From the NCBI GenBank assembly GCA_964508055.1, contig CAZDRI010000040.1, forward strand, positions 1 to 8,693: DNA of 8,693 bases, given 5' to 3'. Positions 1 to 6,474 of the stretch are shown in pieces; within the stretch, counting starts at the first letter, position 1; each line of letters starts with the position of its first letter. Made by a program: the position numbers and the translations under genes. The notes under the pieces are model-generated. The model made no database searches. It worked only from the letters and a program-made list of their open reading frames with translations, and was not told the origin of the DNA. This DNA is from CAZDRI01 sp964508055 (GTDB taxonomy: Bacteria; Pseudomonadota; Gammaproteobacteria; PS1; Pseudothioglobaceae).

Positions 1-84
1 TAAAATGAATGAAAATAATTATTATAAAAAGTGCAATATGTATTGGACGCACACACTAAGTTCTAATTATATTTTTATTCAATT

Positions 85-90
85 TATAAT
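85..90 (+). promoter_or_regulatory. Possible -10 box for thyA
   Basis: A perfect TATAAT hexamer lies 58 bases before the thyA ATG in an otherwise A/T-rich leader. The best -35 at usual spacing is TTCTAA at 61-66 (18-base spacer), which matches the consensus at only three of six positions. In such AT-rich DNA a TATAAT arises easily by chance, so this is a candidate only. Positions 1-84 hold nothing else I can support. Confidence 0.25.
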
Positions 91-148
91 ATAAAGTTCT
101 GCATAGAGAATAGAAAAAATATATTTAATTTAAAAAGATAACAACACA

Positions 149-943
149 ATGAAACAATATTTAGATTTTTTAAGATTAGTAAAAGATACAGGTATAAGAA
201 AAGAGGATAGGACTGGTACTGGGACAATCAGTATATTTGCTCACCAAATGCGTTTTAATCTTAATGAAGGCTTCCCATTAATTACTACTAAAAAAATACA
301 CATACCTTCAGTTGTGCATGAATTATTATGGTTTTTAAGTGGTGATACGAATACTAAATATTTAACTGATAATAATATCAGAATATGGAATGAATGGGCT
401 GACGAAAATGGCAACTTAGGTCCAGTGTATGGTGCACAATGGCGCAAATGGCAAACAAAAGATGGCAAACATATTGACCAAATCAAACAAGTTATTGAAA
501 AAATTAAAACTAATCCTGATTCTAGAAGAATAATAGTCTCAAGCTGGAATGTTGGTGAAATTGAGAAAATGGCATTACCCCCTTGTCATACTTTTTTTCA
601 GTTTTATGTAGCTAACAGCAAACTATCTTGTCAACTTTATCAAAGAAGTGCTGATATATTTTTAGGTGTGCCTTTTAATATTGCTTCATACTCATTACTT
701 ACTCATATGATAGCTCAACAATGTAATTTAGGTGTTGGTGATTTTATTTGGACTGGTGGCGATTGTCATATTTATACAAACCATATTGAACAAGTAAATT
801 TGCAGTTATCACGCATACCTAAGAAATTAGCTAAATTAGTTATCAATAATAAAGCTAGTGATATTTTTAACTATAAATTTGAAGATTTTGAATTTATAGA
901 TTATATTCATGATGAGCCGATTAAAGCTCAAGTTGCTGTTTAG
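149..943 (+). CDS. thyA: Thymidylate synthase ThyA
   Basis: Cytosolic homodimeric enzyme that methylates dUMP to dTMP with 5,10-methylenetetrahydrofolate, releasing dihydrofolate. The protein is 264 aa, the same length as E. coli ThyA, and the key residues sit at the same numbers: Arg21 in RTGTGT (phosphate binding), Glu58, Trp80, the nucleophile Cys146 in LPPCH, Arg126/Arg127 from the partner subunit, Arg166 and Asp169 in QRSAD, Asn177, and His207/Tyr209 in GDCHIYTNH. The C-terminal tail IKAQVAV, which closes over the active site, is intact. The ATG start gives the expected MKQYLD opening; the ribosome site is weak (AAAGA about ten bases upstream). No folate reductase gene follows. It may be transcribed alone, since dapD lies 74 bases downstream with its own possible promoter. 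Identity is secure. Confidence 0.97.
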   Translation: MKQYLDFLRLVKDTGIRKEDRTGTGTISIFAHQMRFNLNEGFPLITTKKIHIPSVVHELLWFLSGDTNTKYLTDNNIRIWNEWADENGNLGPVYGAQWRKWQTKDGKHIDQIKQVIEKIKTNPDSRRIIVSSWNVGEIEKMALPPCHTFFQFYVANSKLSCQLYQRSADIFLGVPFNIASYSLLTHMIAQQCNLGVGDFIWTGGDCHIYTNHIEQVNLQLSRIPKKLAKLVINNKASDIFNYKFEDFEFIDYIHDEPIKAQVAV

Positions 944-947
944 ATTT

Positions 948-990
948 TAGACAAAGTAACTAATTTAAAACTATATAATTAGGCTATAAT
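948..990 (+). promoter_or_regulatory. Possible promoter for dapD
   Basis: The 74 bases between thyA and dapD contain TAGACA at 948-953 (five of six matches to the -35 consensus), TATATA at 972-977 (18-base spacer), and an additional perfect TATAAT at 985-990. If the last is the -10 box, the 5' leader would be only about 20 bases. There is no clear ribosome-binding site before the dapD ATG. No terminator hairpin for thyA is visible here, so read-through from thyA is also possible. Confidence 0.3.
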
Positions 991-1017
991 TTTTTAATTT
1001 TTCAAACTTTTAAATTT

Positions 1018-1833
1018 ATGCAAGATATTATTAACAATGCCTTTAATAACCGTGAAAACATTAATCCTAATAATGCTGACAAAGAGCTGTTACAAGCAGT
1101 AAATAAAGCATTAGAATTGTTAAATTCTGGTAAAGCTAGAATTGCTGAACAAGAATCTATTGGAGTATGGCGTGTTAATGAGTGGCTAAAAAAAGCTGTC
1201 TTATTATCATTTCGCCTGCAAAGTAATATAATAATGTCTGAAAATACTACTCAGTATTATGACAAAATATCTTCAAAATTCTCTGATTTAACTGAAGAAG
1301 AATTTAAGGAAAATGGCATTAGAGTTGTCCCCCCTGCATTTGCTCGTTATGGCTCATATATCGCCAAAAATACTGTGTTAATGCCTTCTTATGTCAATAT
1401 AGGTGCATATGTTGATGAATGCACAATGGTTGACACTTGGGCTACAGTTGGCTCTTGTGCTCAAATTGGTAGAAATGTTCATCTCTCTGGTGGGGTTGGT
1501 ATAGGTGGAGTTTTAGAACCACTACAAGCAAATCCAACAATAATTGAGGATAATTGCTTTATAGGTGCTCGTTCTGAAGTTGTTGAAGGTGTTATAGTTG
1601 AAGAAGGCTCGGTAATATCTATGGGAGTATATATAGGTCAAAGCACTAAAATTTATAATCGTGAAACAAAAGAAATCACTTATGGCAGAGTACCTAAAGG
1701 CTCAGTTGTAGTTTCTGGAAACTTACCTTCAAGTGATGGTAGTTACTCACTATATTGTGCTGTAATTGTAAAACAAGTAGATGCTAAAACTAGGTCTAAA
1801 GTTGGTATTAATGAATTATTAAGAGGCATTTAA
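1018..1833 (+). CDS. dapD: Tetrahydrodipicolinate N-succinyltransferase DapD
   Basis: Transfers succinyl from succinyl-CoA to 2,3,4,5-tetrahydropyridine-2,6-dicarboxylate, in the succinylase branch to meso-diaminopimelate and lysine; a cytosolic trimer. The protein is 271 aa (E. coli 274). Residues 1-100 are the helical N-terminal domain. About 103-235 form the left-handed beta-helix of hexapeptide repeats, including RVVPPAFARYGSYI, MVDTWATVGSCAQIG, LSGGVGIGGVLEPL and FIGARSEVVEG. The C-terminus KVGINELLRGI is the usual family ending, so the gene is complete and is not fused to the next one. The ATG has no obvious Shine-Dalgarno. The last codons (LRG) include AAGAGG, which appears to serve as ribosome-binding site for the dioxygenase gene just downstream. 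No other lysine-pathway gene is in the window. Confidence 0.96.
   Translation: MQDIINNAFNNRENINPNNADKELLQAVNKALELLNSGKARIAEQESIGVWRVNEWLKKAVLLSFRLQSNIIMSENTTQYYDKISSKFSDLTEEEFKENGIRVVPPAFARYGSYIAKNTVLMPSYVNIGAYVDECTMVDTWATVGSCAQIGRNVHLSGGVGIGGVLEPLQANPTIIEDNCFIGARSEVVEGVIVEEGSVISMGVYIGQSTKIYNRETKEITYGRVPKGSVVVSGNLPSSDGSYSLYCAVIVKQVDAKTRSKVGINELLRGI
1821..1826 (+). promoter_or_regulatory. Ribosome-binding site that fixes an ATT start
   Basis: AAGAGG within the last dapD codons lies eight bases before ATT at 1835, an ideal Shine-Dalgarno distance. It is one of the few good ribosome sites in the window. The only nearby ATG in the same frame (1811) is cut off by TAA at 1820-1822, so it cannot start the downstream gene. 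The site therefore supports initiation at ATT 1835, probably coupled to dapD translation. Confidence 0.55.
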
Positions 1834-1834
1834 T

Positions 1835-2722
1835 ATTCAAAATTTAAATAATCATTTTTCACTTGAAAATTATGACACTTATTGTAATTGGCGCGATGAA
1901 AAATTAAAAAACTACCCTACAAACGCTAAAGAATTAATAGTAACAATAAATAGTCCAAACAATATAACTGATAATGACATAAAGGCTATAACTGCTATAT
2001 GCCGTAAAACTAATATGGCAATCTACACTACGAATATAAAAAGTGAAGATAGTATAGATGCAATATTATCAATAGCTGATAGCTTTGGTTTAAAAAGAAT
2101 AAACAAAAACTACCTTGCAAATAATAATAGCATTAGCAAAATTACATGTAGTGATGAAGTAACTAAAAAAAACTATATCCCATATACTAATAAAGCAATT
2201 AACTGGCATACTGATGGTTATTATAATGATGTAAAAAATCAAATAAAAGCAGTGATATTACACTGTGTTAAGGCTGCTGAAACTGGAGGTGAAAACAAAT
2301 TATTAGATCCTGAAATTTTATATATTATGCTTAGGGATAAAAACCCTGATTACATAAAAGCTTTAATGAGTGATAATGCAATATTAATACCTGCAAGATT
2401 AGATAAAAATAATAATATAGCTCGTGAAGAAATAAAAGGAGCAATATTTAGCATAGATGAAAATAACAAACTTTATATGCGTTTTACTATTAGAAAGAAA
2501 AATATTGCCTTTAAGGATAGCTCATTAATTAATGAAGCACTTGGATATCTAAATAATATATTAAACTCAAAATCAGATTATATTTTTAAATTAAAATTAG
2601 AACCAGGTATGGGCTTAATATGTAACAATGTCTTGCATACTCGTAGCGCTTTTATTGATAGTTATGACAACACTAGGCTTTACTATAGAGCTCGTTATTT
2701 AGACCGCATAGCTAATACATAA
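1835..2722 (+). CDS. TauD/TfdA-family Fe(II)/2-oxoglutarate dioxygenase, ATT start
   Basis: Probable non-haem iron oxygenase coupling oxidation of an unknown substrate to decarboxylation of 2-oxoglutarate. From ATT 1835 the protein is 295 aa. The facial triad is visible: His125 and Asp127 in NWHTDGYYN, and His268 in NNVLHTRSAF, followed by Arg281/Arg285 in RLYYRARY as candidates for 2-oxoglutarate binding. The first in-frame ATG (2015, residue 61) would give 235 aa and drop a well-formed segment with Y-x-x-W-R-D-E-K-L at 16-24 and KELIVTI at 32-38. As I recall, proteobacterial relatives start with such a YxxWRxxKL segment. The frame is open from 1823, has no ATG, GTG or TTG before 2015, and ATT 1835 has AAGAGG eight bases upstream. 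The gene begins one base after the dapD stop, so the two are probably co-transcribed. The substrate is not predictable; a lost ATG in a decaying gene is the alternative, but the frame is uninterrupted. Confidence 0.8.
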   Translation: MQNLNNHFSLENYDTYCNWRDEKLKNYPTNAKELIVTINSPNNITDNDIKAITAICRKTNMAIYTTNIKSEDSIDAILSIADSFGLKRINKNYLANNNSISKITCSDEVTKKNYIPYTNKAINWHTDGYYNDVKNQIKAVILHCVKAAETGGENKLLDPEILYIMLRDKNPDYIKALMSDNAILIPARLDKNNNIAREEIKGAIFSIDENNKLYMRFTIRKKNIAFKDSSLINEALGYLNNILNSKSDYIFKLKLEPGMGLICNNVLHTRSAFIDSYDNTRLYYRARYLDRIANT

Positions 2723-2754
2723 TAGTAGATTTTGAGACCTTTGTATTATTTTAT

Positions 2755-2810
2755 CGTCATGCTGCCCTGAAATAAATTCAGGGTGACCAAAGCGTTTCAG
2801 CATCTCAAGC
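2755..2810 (+). repeat. Dispersed hairpin repeat, copy A
   Basis: A 56-base element in the gap between the dioxygenase gene and accA, matching 8638-8693 at 55 of 56 positions (G at 2794 against A at 8677). It contains a perfect 7-bp stem, CCCTGAA (2765-2771) and TTCAGGG (2777-2783), with a 5-base loop ATAAA. An outer pair, ATGCTG (2759-2764) and CAGCAT (2798-2803), could nest around it. No T-run follows, so it is not a standard intrinsic terminator. It has no coding capacity and looks like a small non-autonomous intergenic repeat of the REP/MITE kind. Confidence 0.85.
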
Positions 2811-2814
2811 TCAG

Positions 2815-2828
2815 AATAGCATGCTATT
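2815..2828. repeat. 14-bp perfect palindrome
   Basis: AATAGCATGCTATT reads the same on both strands. It lies four bases after repeat copy A and about 115 bases before accA. It could be a dimeric regulator site or the tail of the repeat element; the copy of the repeat at the window end is cut before the corresponding position, so this cannot be decided here. Confidence 0.5.
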
Positions 2829-2902
2829 ATAACGCTGGTTTTGCAAATGGTCTTATTAAGATAAATATGTTTTTTTGCACATTTTGTTATACTCTTTAAA
2901 TG

Positions 2903-2908
2903 TATAAT
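2903..2908 (+). promoter_or_regulatory. Possible -10 box for accA
   Basis: A perfect TATAAT lies 34 bases before the accA ATG, with a second similar hexamer TATACT at 2888-2893. Neither has a good -35 at normal spacing (TTGCAC at 2875-2880 is 22 bases from the first and 7 from the second). The 220-base gap after the dioxygenase gene makes a promoter here likely in principle, but the exact position is weakly supported. Confidence 0.25.
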
Positions 2909-2942
2909 TTGGTAAATTTTAAATACTTTTACTTTACAAATA

Positions 2943-3896
2943 ATGAATTTAGACTTCTTAGACTTTGAACAACCAATAGCAGAGTTAGAAGAGAAAATAG
3001 AATCTCTTAAAGATATAAAAGACCCTAAAATAGATATAGAGTCTGAACTTAATCAACTAAAAACTAAAAATAAAGAATTAATTGAAAAAACATTTTCATC
3101 ATTAACTGATTGGCAAATATCCCAATTATCAAGGCATACTAAAAGATTACATACTTCTGATTATATTGATTATGTATTTGATGATTTTATAGAGTTGCAT
3201 GGTGATAGGGCTTATGCTGATGATACTGCAATAATAGGTGGTTTAGCCAAGCTAAACAATATACCAATAATGTTTATTGGTCAAGAAAAAGGATTATCTA
3301 CTTCAGATAAAGTAAAGCGTAACTTTGGGATGCCTAGACCTGAAGGTTACCGTAAAGCTCTTAGGCTTATGACTAAAGCTGAAAAATTTGATTTACCTAT
3401 TATAACCTTTATTGATACGCCAGGTGCCTATCCAGGTATTGGTGCAGAGGAAAGGGGACAAAGTGAATCAATTGCAAAAAACTTGTATGAAATGGCTGGT
3501 TTTAAAGTTCCTATAATTTCTGTTGTTATTGGTGAAGGTGGCTCTGGAGGTGCATTAGCTTTAGGTGTAGCTAATACTGTAATGATGTTAAAGTATAGTA
3601 TTTATTCAGTAATATCCCCAGAAGGATGTGCATCAATTTTATATAAAGATGCAAAAAAAGCTCAACTCGCTGCTAAATCATTAAAATTAACTAGCTCTGA
3701 TTTGCTTGAACTTGGACTAATAGATAGAATTATTGATGAACCACTAGGAGGTGTACATAGAGACCCTGAACAAGCAAAAAGCCTATTAAAATCAGCACTG
3801 ATAGAAGAATTAAATAATCTAATTACAAAATCGCAAGTTGAACTTGTAAAAGAACGACAGGATAAATTTTTAAATTTTGGAAAGTTTAAAATCTAA
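2943..3896 (+). CDS. accA: Acetyl-CoA carboxylase carboxyltransferase subunit alpha
   Basis: With AccD it forms the carboxyltransferase half of acetyl-CoA carboxylase, moving the carboxyl from carboxybiotin on AccB to acetyl-CoA to give malonyl-CoA for fatty acid synthesis. The protein is 317 aa (E. coli 319). The start MNLDFLDFEQPIAELE is typical of gammaproteobacterial AccA and is followed by a charged helical or coiled-coil stretch to about residue 50. The crotonase-like core includes RRNFGMPRPEGYRKAL-type sequence at 126-140, FIDTPGAYPGIGAEERGQSE at 156-175, the glycine-rich oxyanion loop GEGGSGGALA at 197-206 and SPEGCASILYKD at 225-236. LGGVHRDPE (268-276) is conserved near the end. ATG 2943 gives the family N-terminus although no Shine-Dalgarno is evident. 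Its 3' end overlaps tilS, so they are probably one transcript. accB and accC are in this window on the other strand; accD is not. Confidence 0.97.
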   Translation: MNLDFLDFEQPIAELEEKIESLKDIKDPKIDIESELNQLKTKNKELIEKTFSSLTDWQISQLSRHTKRLHTSDYIDYVFDDFIELHGDRAYADDTAIIGGLAKLNNIPIMFIGQEKGLSTSDKVKRNFGMPRPEGYRKALRLMTKAEKFDLPIITFIDTPGAYPGIGAEERGQSESIAKNLYEMAGFKVPIISVVIGEGGSGGALALGVANTVMMLKYSIYSVISPEGCASILYKDAKKAQLAAKSLKLTSSDLLELGLIDRIIDEPLGGVHRDPEQAKSLLKSALIEELNNLITKSQVELVKERQDKFLNFGKFKI

Positions 3897-5070
3897 ATTT
3901 AATCTAATTAATGAAAACAGTAAAGTAGTAGTGGCTCTAAGTGGAGGCATTGATTCTGTTGTATTGCTACACTGGCTTTATACAAACTATAAAAAAAATA
4001 ATATTAAAGCTATTCATATAAATCATAACCTATCTCCTAATTCAAGACTTTGGGATGAATTTTGTAATAACCTTTGTAAAAAATTTAATATAGAGTATTT
4101 AGCATTTGATATATATCCAAATAAAAGTAAAAATACTGAAGCCGATGCTAGAAATAAACGCTATAAAATATTTAAACAAAACCTACAAAACGGCGAGTAT
4201 TTGTGCTGTGCTCATCATCAATATGATCAAGCGGAAACATTACTTTTACAATTGTTTAGAGGTGCTGGTGTAGCCGGTCTTGCTGCTATGCCTAAAATTA
4301 GACCATTTGCTAAAGGTTATATAGTTAGGCCTTTTTTAGATATAACAAAACATCAAATTGAACAATATGCTGTAAAACATAACCTGAATTGGGTTGAAGA
4401 TGAAAGTAATAATGATTTAAGATATAAAAGAAACTTTATAAGAAAAAAACTTATCCCAAATTTATTAGAGCAGTGGCGAGGTTTAATAACAAATATTAGT
4501 AGAAGTGCTAAACATCAAGCGGAAACATTAGAATTAATAAGATATTTAGCTAAAAAAGATATTAATGATAATAATTTGCTTACTAAAAATAAATTATTAA
4601 AAATAAGCCCATTATTAAAACTACCTCATAACCGTATTAAAAATATTTTACGCTATCATATAAGTCTTATAGGATTTCAAACACCAAGCAGTACAGTTTT
4701 AAATGAGATTATAAGTAATATTCTACTTGCAAAAAAAGATGCAAAATCATTAGTAATTTGGGGAGATAATCTAGCTAGAAAATATAAAGATAAATTATAT
4801 ATACTAGAGAAAAAACCTAAGAAAAAAAACTCAAAGCTAAAAAACAAATATAAAGATATACCAGGATTTAATATTAGTTATAGAAAAGGTGGTGAAATAA
4901 TAAAATTAAAAAATCACATTCATTCCAAAAAATTAAAAAAAATACTACAAGAAAAAAACATACCACCTTGGGAAAGAGATAAATTAGAAATGTATTTTAT
5001 AAAAGATAAATTAGTAGCTATTGAAAAGATAGGTGAAGTAGAAAATATAAAAGTCCATTGTATTGGATAG
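3877..5070 (+). CDS. tilS: tRNA(Ile)-lysidine synthetase TilS, TTG start
   Basis: Essential ATP-dependent enzyme that joins lysine to C34 of the CAU-anticodon tRNA-Ile, changing its decoding from AUG to AUA. The protein is 397 aa. The PP-loop ATP site SGGIDS is at 22-27, HINHNLSPNSRLWDEFC at 47-63, the second active-site motif at 112-121 and DESNNDLRYKRNFIRKKLIP at 175-194. The TilS C-terminal domain runs from about 336 (RKGGE) through IPPWERDKL to the end. The start cannot be ATG: the first in-frame ATG falls at residue 138, past the PP-loop. TTG 3877 is the likely start and overlaps accA by 20 bases; ATT 3874 or 3907 are alternatives, and TAA at 3871 closes the frame upstream. The nearest Shine-Dalgarno (AGGA, 3859-3862) is distant. 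Oddity: Tyr116 stands where most relatives have the first Asp of HHxDDQxET. accA-tilS proximity is also seen in E. coli. Confidence 0.94.
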   Translation: MESLKSKFNLINENSKVVVALSGGIDSVVLLHWLYTNYKKNNIKAIHINHNLSPNSRLWDEFCNNLCKKFNIEYLAFDIYPNKSKNTEADARNKRYKIFKQNLQNGEYLCCAHHQYDQAETLLLQLFRGAGVAGLAAMPKIRPFAKGYIVRPFLDITKHQIEQYAVKHNLNWVEDESNNDLRYKRNFIRKKLIPNLLEQWRGLITNISRSAKHQAETLELIRYLAKKDINDNNLLTKNKLLKISPLLKLPHNRIKNILRYHISLIGFQTPSSTVLNEIISNILLAKKDAKSLVIWGDNLARKYKDKLYILEKKPKKKNSKLKNKYKDIPGFNISYRKGGEIIKLKNHIHSKKLKKILQEKNIPPWERDKLEMYFIKDKLVAIEKIGEVENIKVHCIG

Positions 5071-5093
5071 GGAATAGGAGAAAGATTAGTACT

Positions 5094-5438
5094 TTAAGGT
5101 GCAAAAGAAGAACCACAACCACAAGTTGTTTTAGCATTTGGGTTATTAATGATAAATCTTGCTCCTTGTAGGTCTTCTATATAATCTACTTTAGCTCCTA
5201 CTAAATATTGATAACTCATTGAATCCACAAGCATTATTACACCATCTTCTTTTACTAAATAATCTCCATCCTTAATATTTTCATCAAATGTAAAGCCATA
5301 TTGAAAACCAGAACAACCACCGCCAGTAATATACACTCTAAGATTCAATTTATCATTATTTTCAGTTGCTATTAATTCCTTAACCCTTTTTGCAGCATTT
5401 TTTGTGAAAACAATATCTTTTTTTTCTTCAATTTTCAT
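5094..5438 (-). CDS. erpA: Iron-sulphur cluster carrier ErpA (A-type)
   Basis: Cytosolic A-type carrier that accepts Fe-S clusters from the assembly scaffold and delivers them to apoproteins; in E. coli it serves the isoprenoid enzymes IspG and IspH. The protein is 114 aa, identical in length to E. coli ErpA, with the three cluster-ligand cysteines at the same positions: Cys42 in GGGCSGFQYGF, and Cys106 and Cys108 in TTCGCGSSF. The segment VDSMSYQYLVGAKVDYIEDLQGARF (71-95) and the NPNAKTTCGCG ending favour ErpA over IscA or SufA. It is the last gene of the accB-accC-argC-erpA cluster, seven bases after argC, with no clear ribosome site of its own. It converges with tilS across a 23-base gap that has no hairpin. 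The argC-erpA pairing is also familiar from Pseudomonas. Confidence 0.95.
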   Translation of the reverse strand: MKIEEKKDIVFTKNAAKRVKELIATENNDKLNLRVYITGGGCSGFQYGFTFDENIKDGDYLVKEDGVIMLVDSMSYQYLVGAKVDYIEDLQGARFIINNPNAKTTCGCGSSFAP

Positions 5439-5445
5439 TTCGTTA

Positions 5446-6474
5446 CTATAACATAGTTGATATTTGCTCTAAACCAGTTTGCTCATCAATACCAAACATT
5501 AAATTCATATTTTGCACAGCTTGTCCAGATGCTCCTTTAACAAGGTTATCAATTACAGACATAATTATTACTTTATTGCTATTTTTTAATTTTTGAACTG
5601 ATATATGGCAATAATTACTAGCTTTTACTGACCTAGTTTCAGGATACACTCCTTCTTCTAACACGCTAACAAACATCTCGTCTTTATAAGAGTTTTCATA
5701 AATTTTATTAATATCTATATCTGCTACTAAGTCCACATAAATTGTCGCATAAATACCTCTTAGCATAGGAATCAAATGTGGAATAAAAGTGATTTCAATA
5801 TCACTATTTGCAATTTGTTCTAATATTTGTTTAATCTCTGGATAGTGCCTATGCTTTGATACATTATATGCTTTAAAATTTTCATTACTCTCACAAAATA
5901 ATATTGGGATATTTGCCTTTCTACCAGCACCACTAACTCCTGATTTACAATCAGCCACAATATTATCTAAATTTATACAGTTTGCTTCAAGAAGTGGTTT
6001 TAATCCTAAAATAATGGCAGTAGGAAAACAGCCTGGATTTGCAATAATTTTAGCTTTTTTTATTTCATCTCTATAAATCTCAGGCAACCCATACACAGCT
6101 TTAGATAATAGTTTGTTATTTGTGTGCTTTATGTTATACCACTTTGACCATTCAACACTATCTTTAATACGAAAATCAGCACTTAAATCTATTATTTTTA
6201 TATCTTTATCAAATAATACTTCAGCATTTTTCATTGCTACTCCGTGAGGTGTAGCAAAAAACACAATATCACATGATTTTAAATCTTTATCATCAGGAGC
6301 TTTAAAAACTAAATCACATATATTTATTAAGCTAGGAAATACAGTAGATACTTTTTTTCCTTTTAACTCTCTTGAAGTAATGATTTTTAACTCTGCAACT
6401 GGATGTTGCTGTATTAGTCTTATTAATTCTACTCCAGTATATCCTGTAGCTCCTATAATTCCTACTTTAATCAT
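5446..6474 (-). CDS. argC: N-acetyl-gamma-glutamyl-phosphate reductase ArgC
   Basis: Third step of arginine (ornithine) synthesis: NADPH-dependent reduction of N-acetylglutamyl phosphate to the semialdehyde. The protein is 342 aa, matching the long (type 1) ArgC class rather than the form of about 310 aa. It has the Rossmann dinucleotide loop GIIGATGYTG at 5-14, FFATPHGVA at 72-80, the catalytic cysteine Cys149 in NPGCFPTA, SGVSGAGRK at 178-186, the active-site histidine region KHRHYPEI at 207-214, IPHLIPMLRGIY at 231-242, and the C-terminal VIDNLVKGASGQAVQNMN at 307-324. The ATG overlaps the accC stop (ATGA, 4 bases), implying translational coupling; no independent Shine-Dalgarno is evident. 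Its presence suggests the cell makes at least some of its own arginine, although no other arg gene lies here. Confidence 0.96.
   Translation of the reverse strand: MIKVGIIGATGYTGVELIRLIQQHPVAELKIITSRELKGKKVSTVFPSLINICDLVFKAPDDKDLKSCDIVFFATPHGVAMKNAEVLFDKDIKIIDLSADFRIKDSVEWSKWYNIKHTNNKLLSKAVYGLPEIYRDEIKKAKIIANPGCFPTAIILGLKPLLEANCINLDNIVADCKSGVSGAGRKANIPILFCESNENFKAYNVSKHRHYPEIKQILEQIANSDIEITFIPHLIPMLRGIYATIYVDLVADIDINKIYENSYKDEMFVSVLEEGVYPETRSVKASNYCHISVQKLKNSNKVIIMSVIDNLVKGASGQAVQNMNLMFGIDEQTGLEQISTML

Noticed and set aside
5..94. Short open frame at the window start (29 codons from ATG 5; also open to the left edge)
   Set aside because: The predicted peptide is low-complexity (Asn, Tyr, Ile rich), resembles nothing I know and overlaps the possible thyA promoter. 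It could be the tail of an upstream gene, but 29 codons are too few to tell.
241..486. 81-codon open frame on the minus strand inside thyA
   Set aside because: It is antisense to a fully conserved part of thyA and its translation has no domain-like features; it is a by-product of the thyA codons.
1018..2722. dapD-dioxygenase fusion or frameshift between them
   Set aside because: dapD ends with the normal family C-terminus (NELLRGI) and TAA, and the dioxygenase has its own ribosome site and N-terminal segment, so two separate genes explain the region.
2765..2783. Hairpin of repeat copy A as intrinsic terminator of the dioxygenase gene
   Set aside because: The stem is only 7 bp and is followed by TGACCAAAGC instead of a T-run; it fits a dispersed repeat better.
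2755..2810. CRISPR-like array from the repeat copies
   Set aside because: The copies are not regularly spaced with unique spacers, lie kilobases apart or in mosaic tandem, and no cas gene is present.
5071..5093. Bidirectional terminator between tilS and erpA
   Set aside because: The 23 bases between the convergent genes contain no inverted repeat and no suitable T-run.
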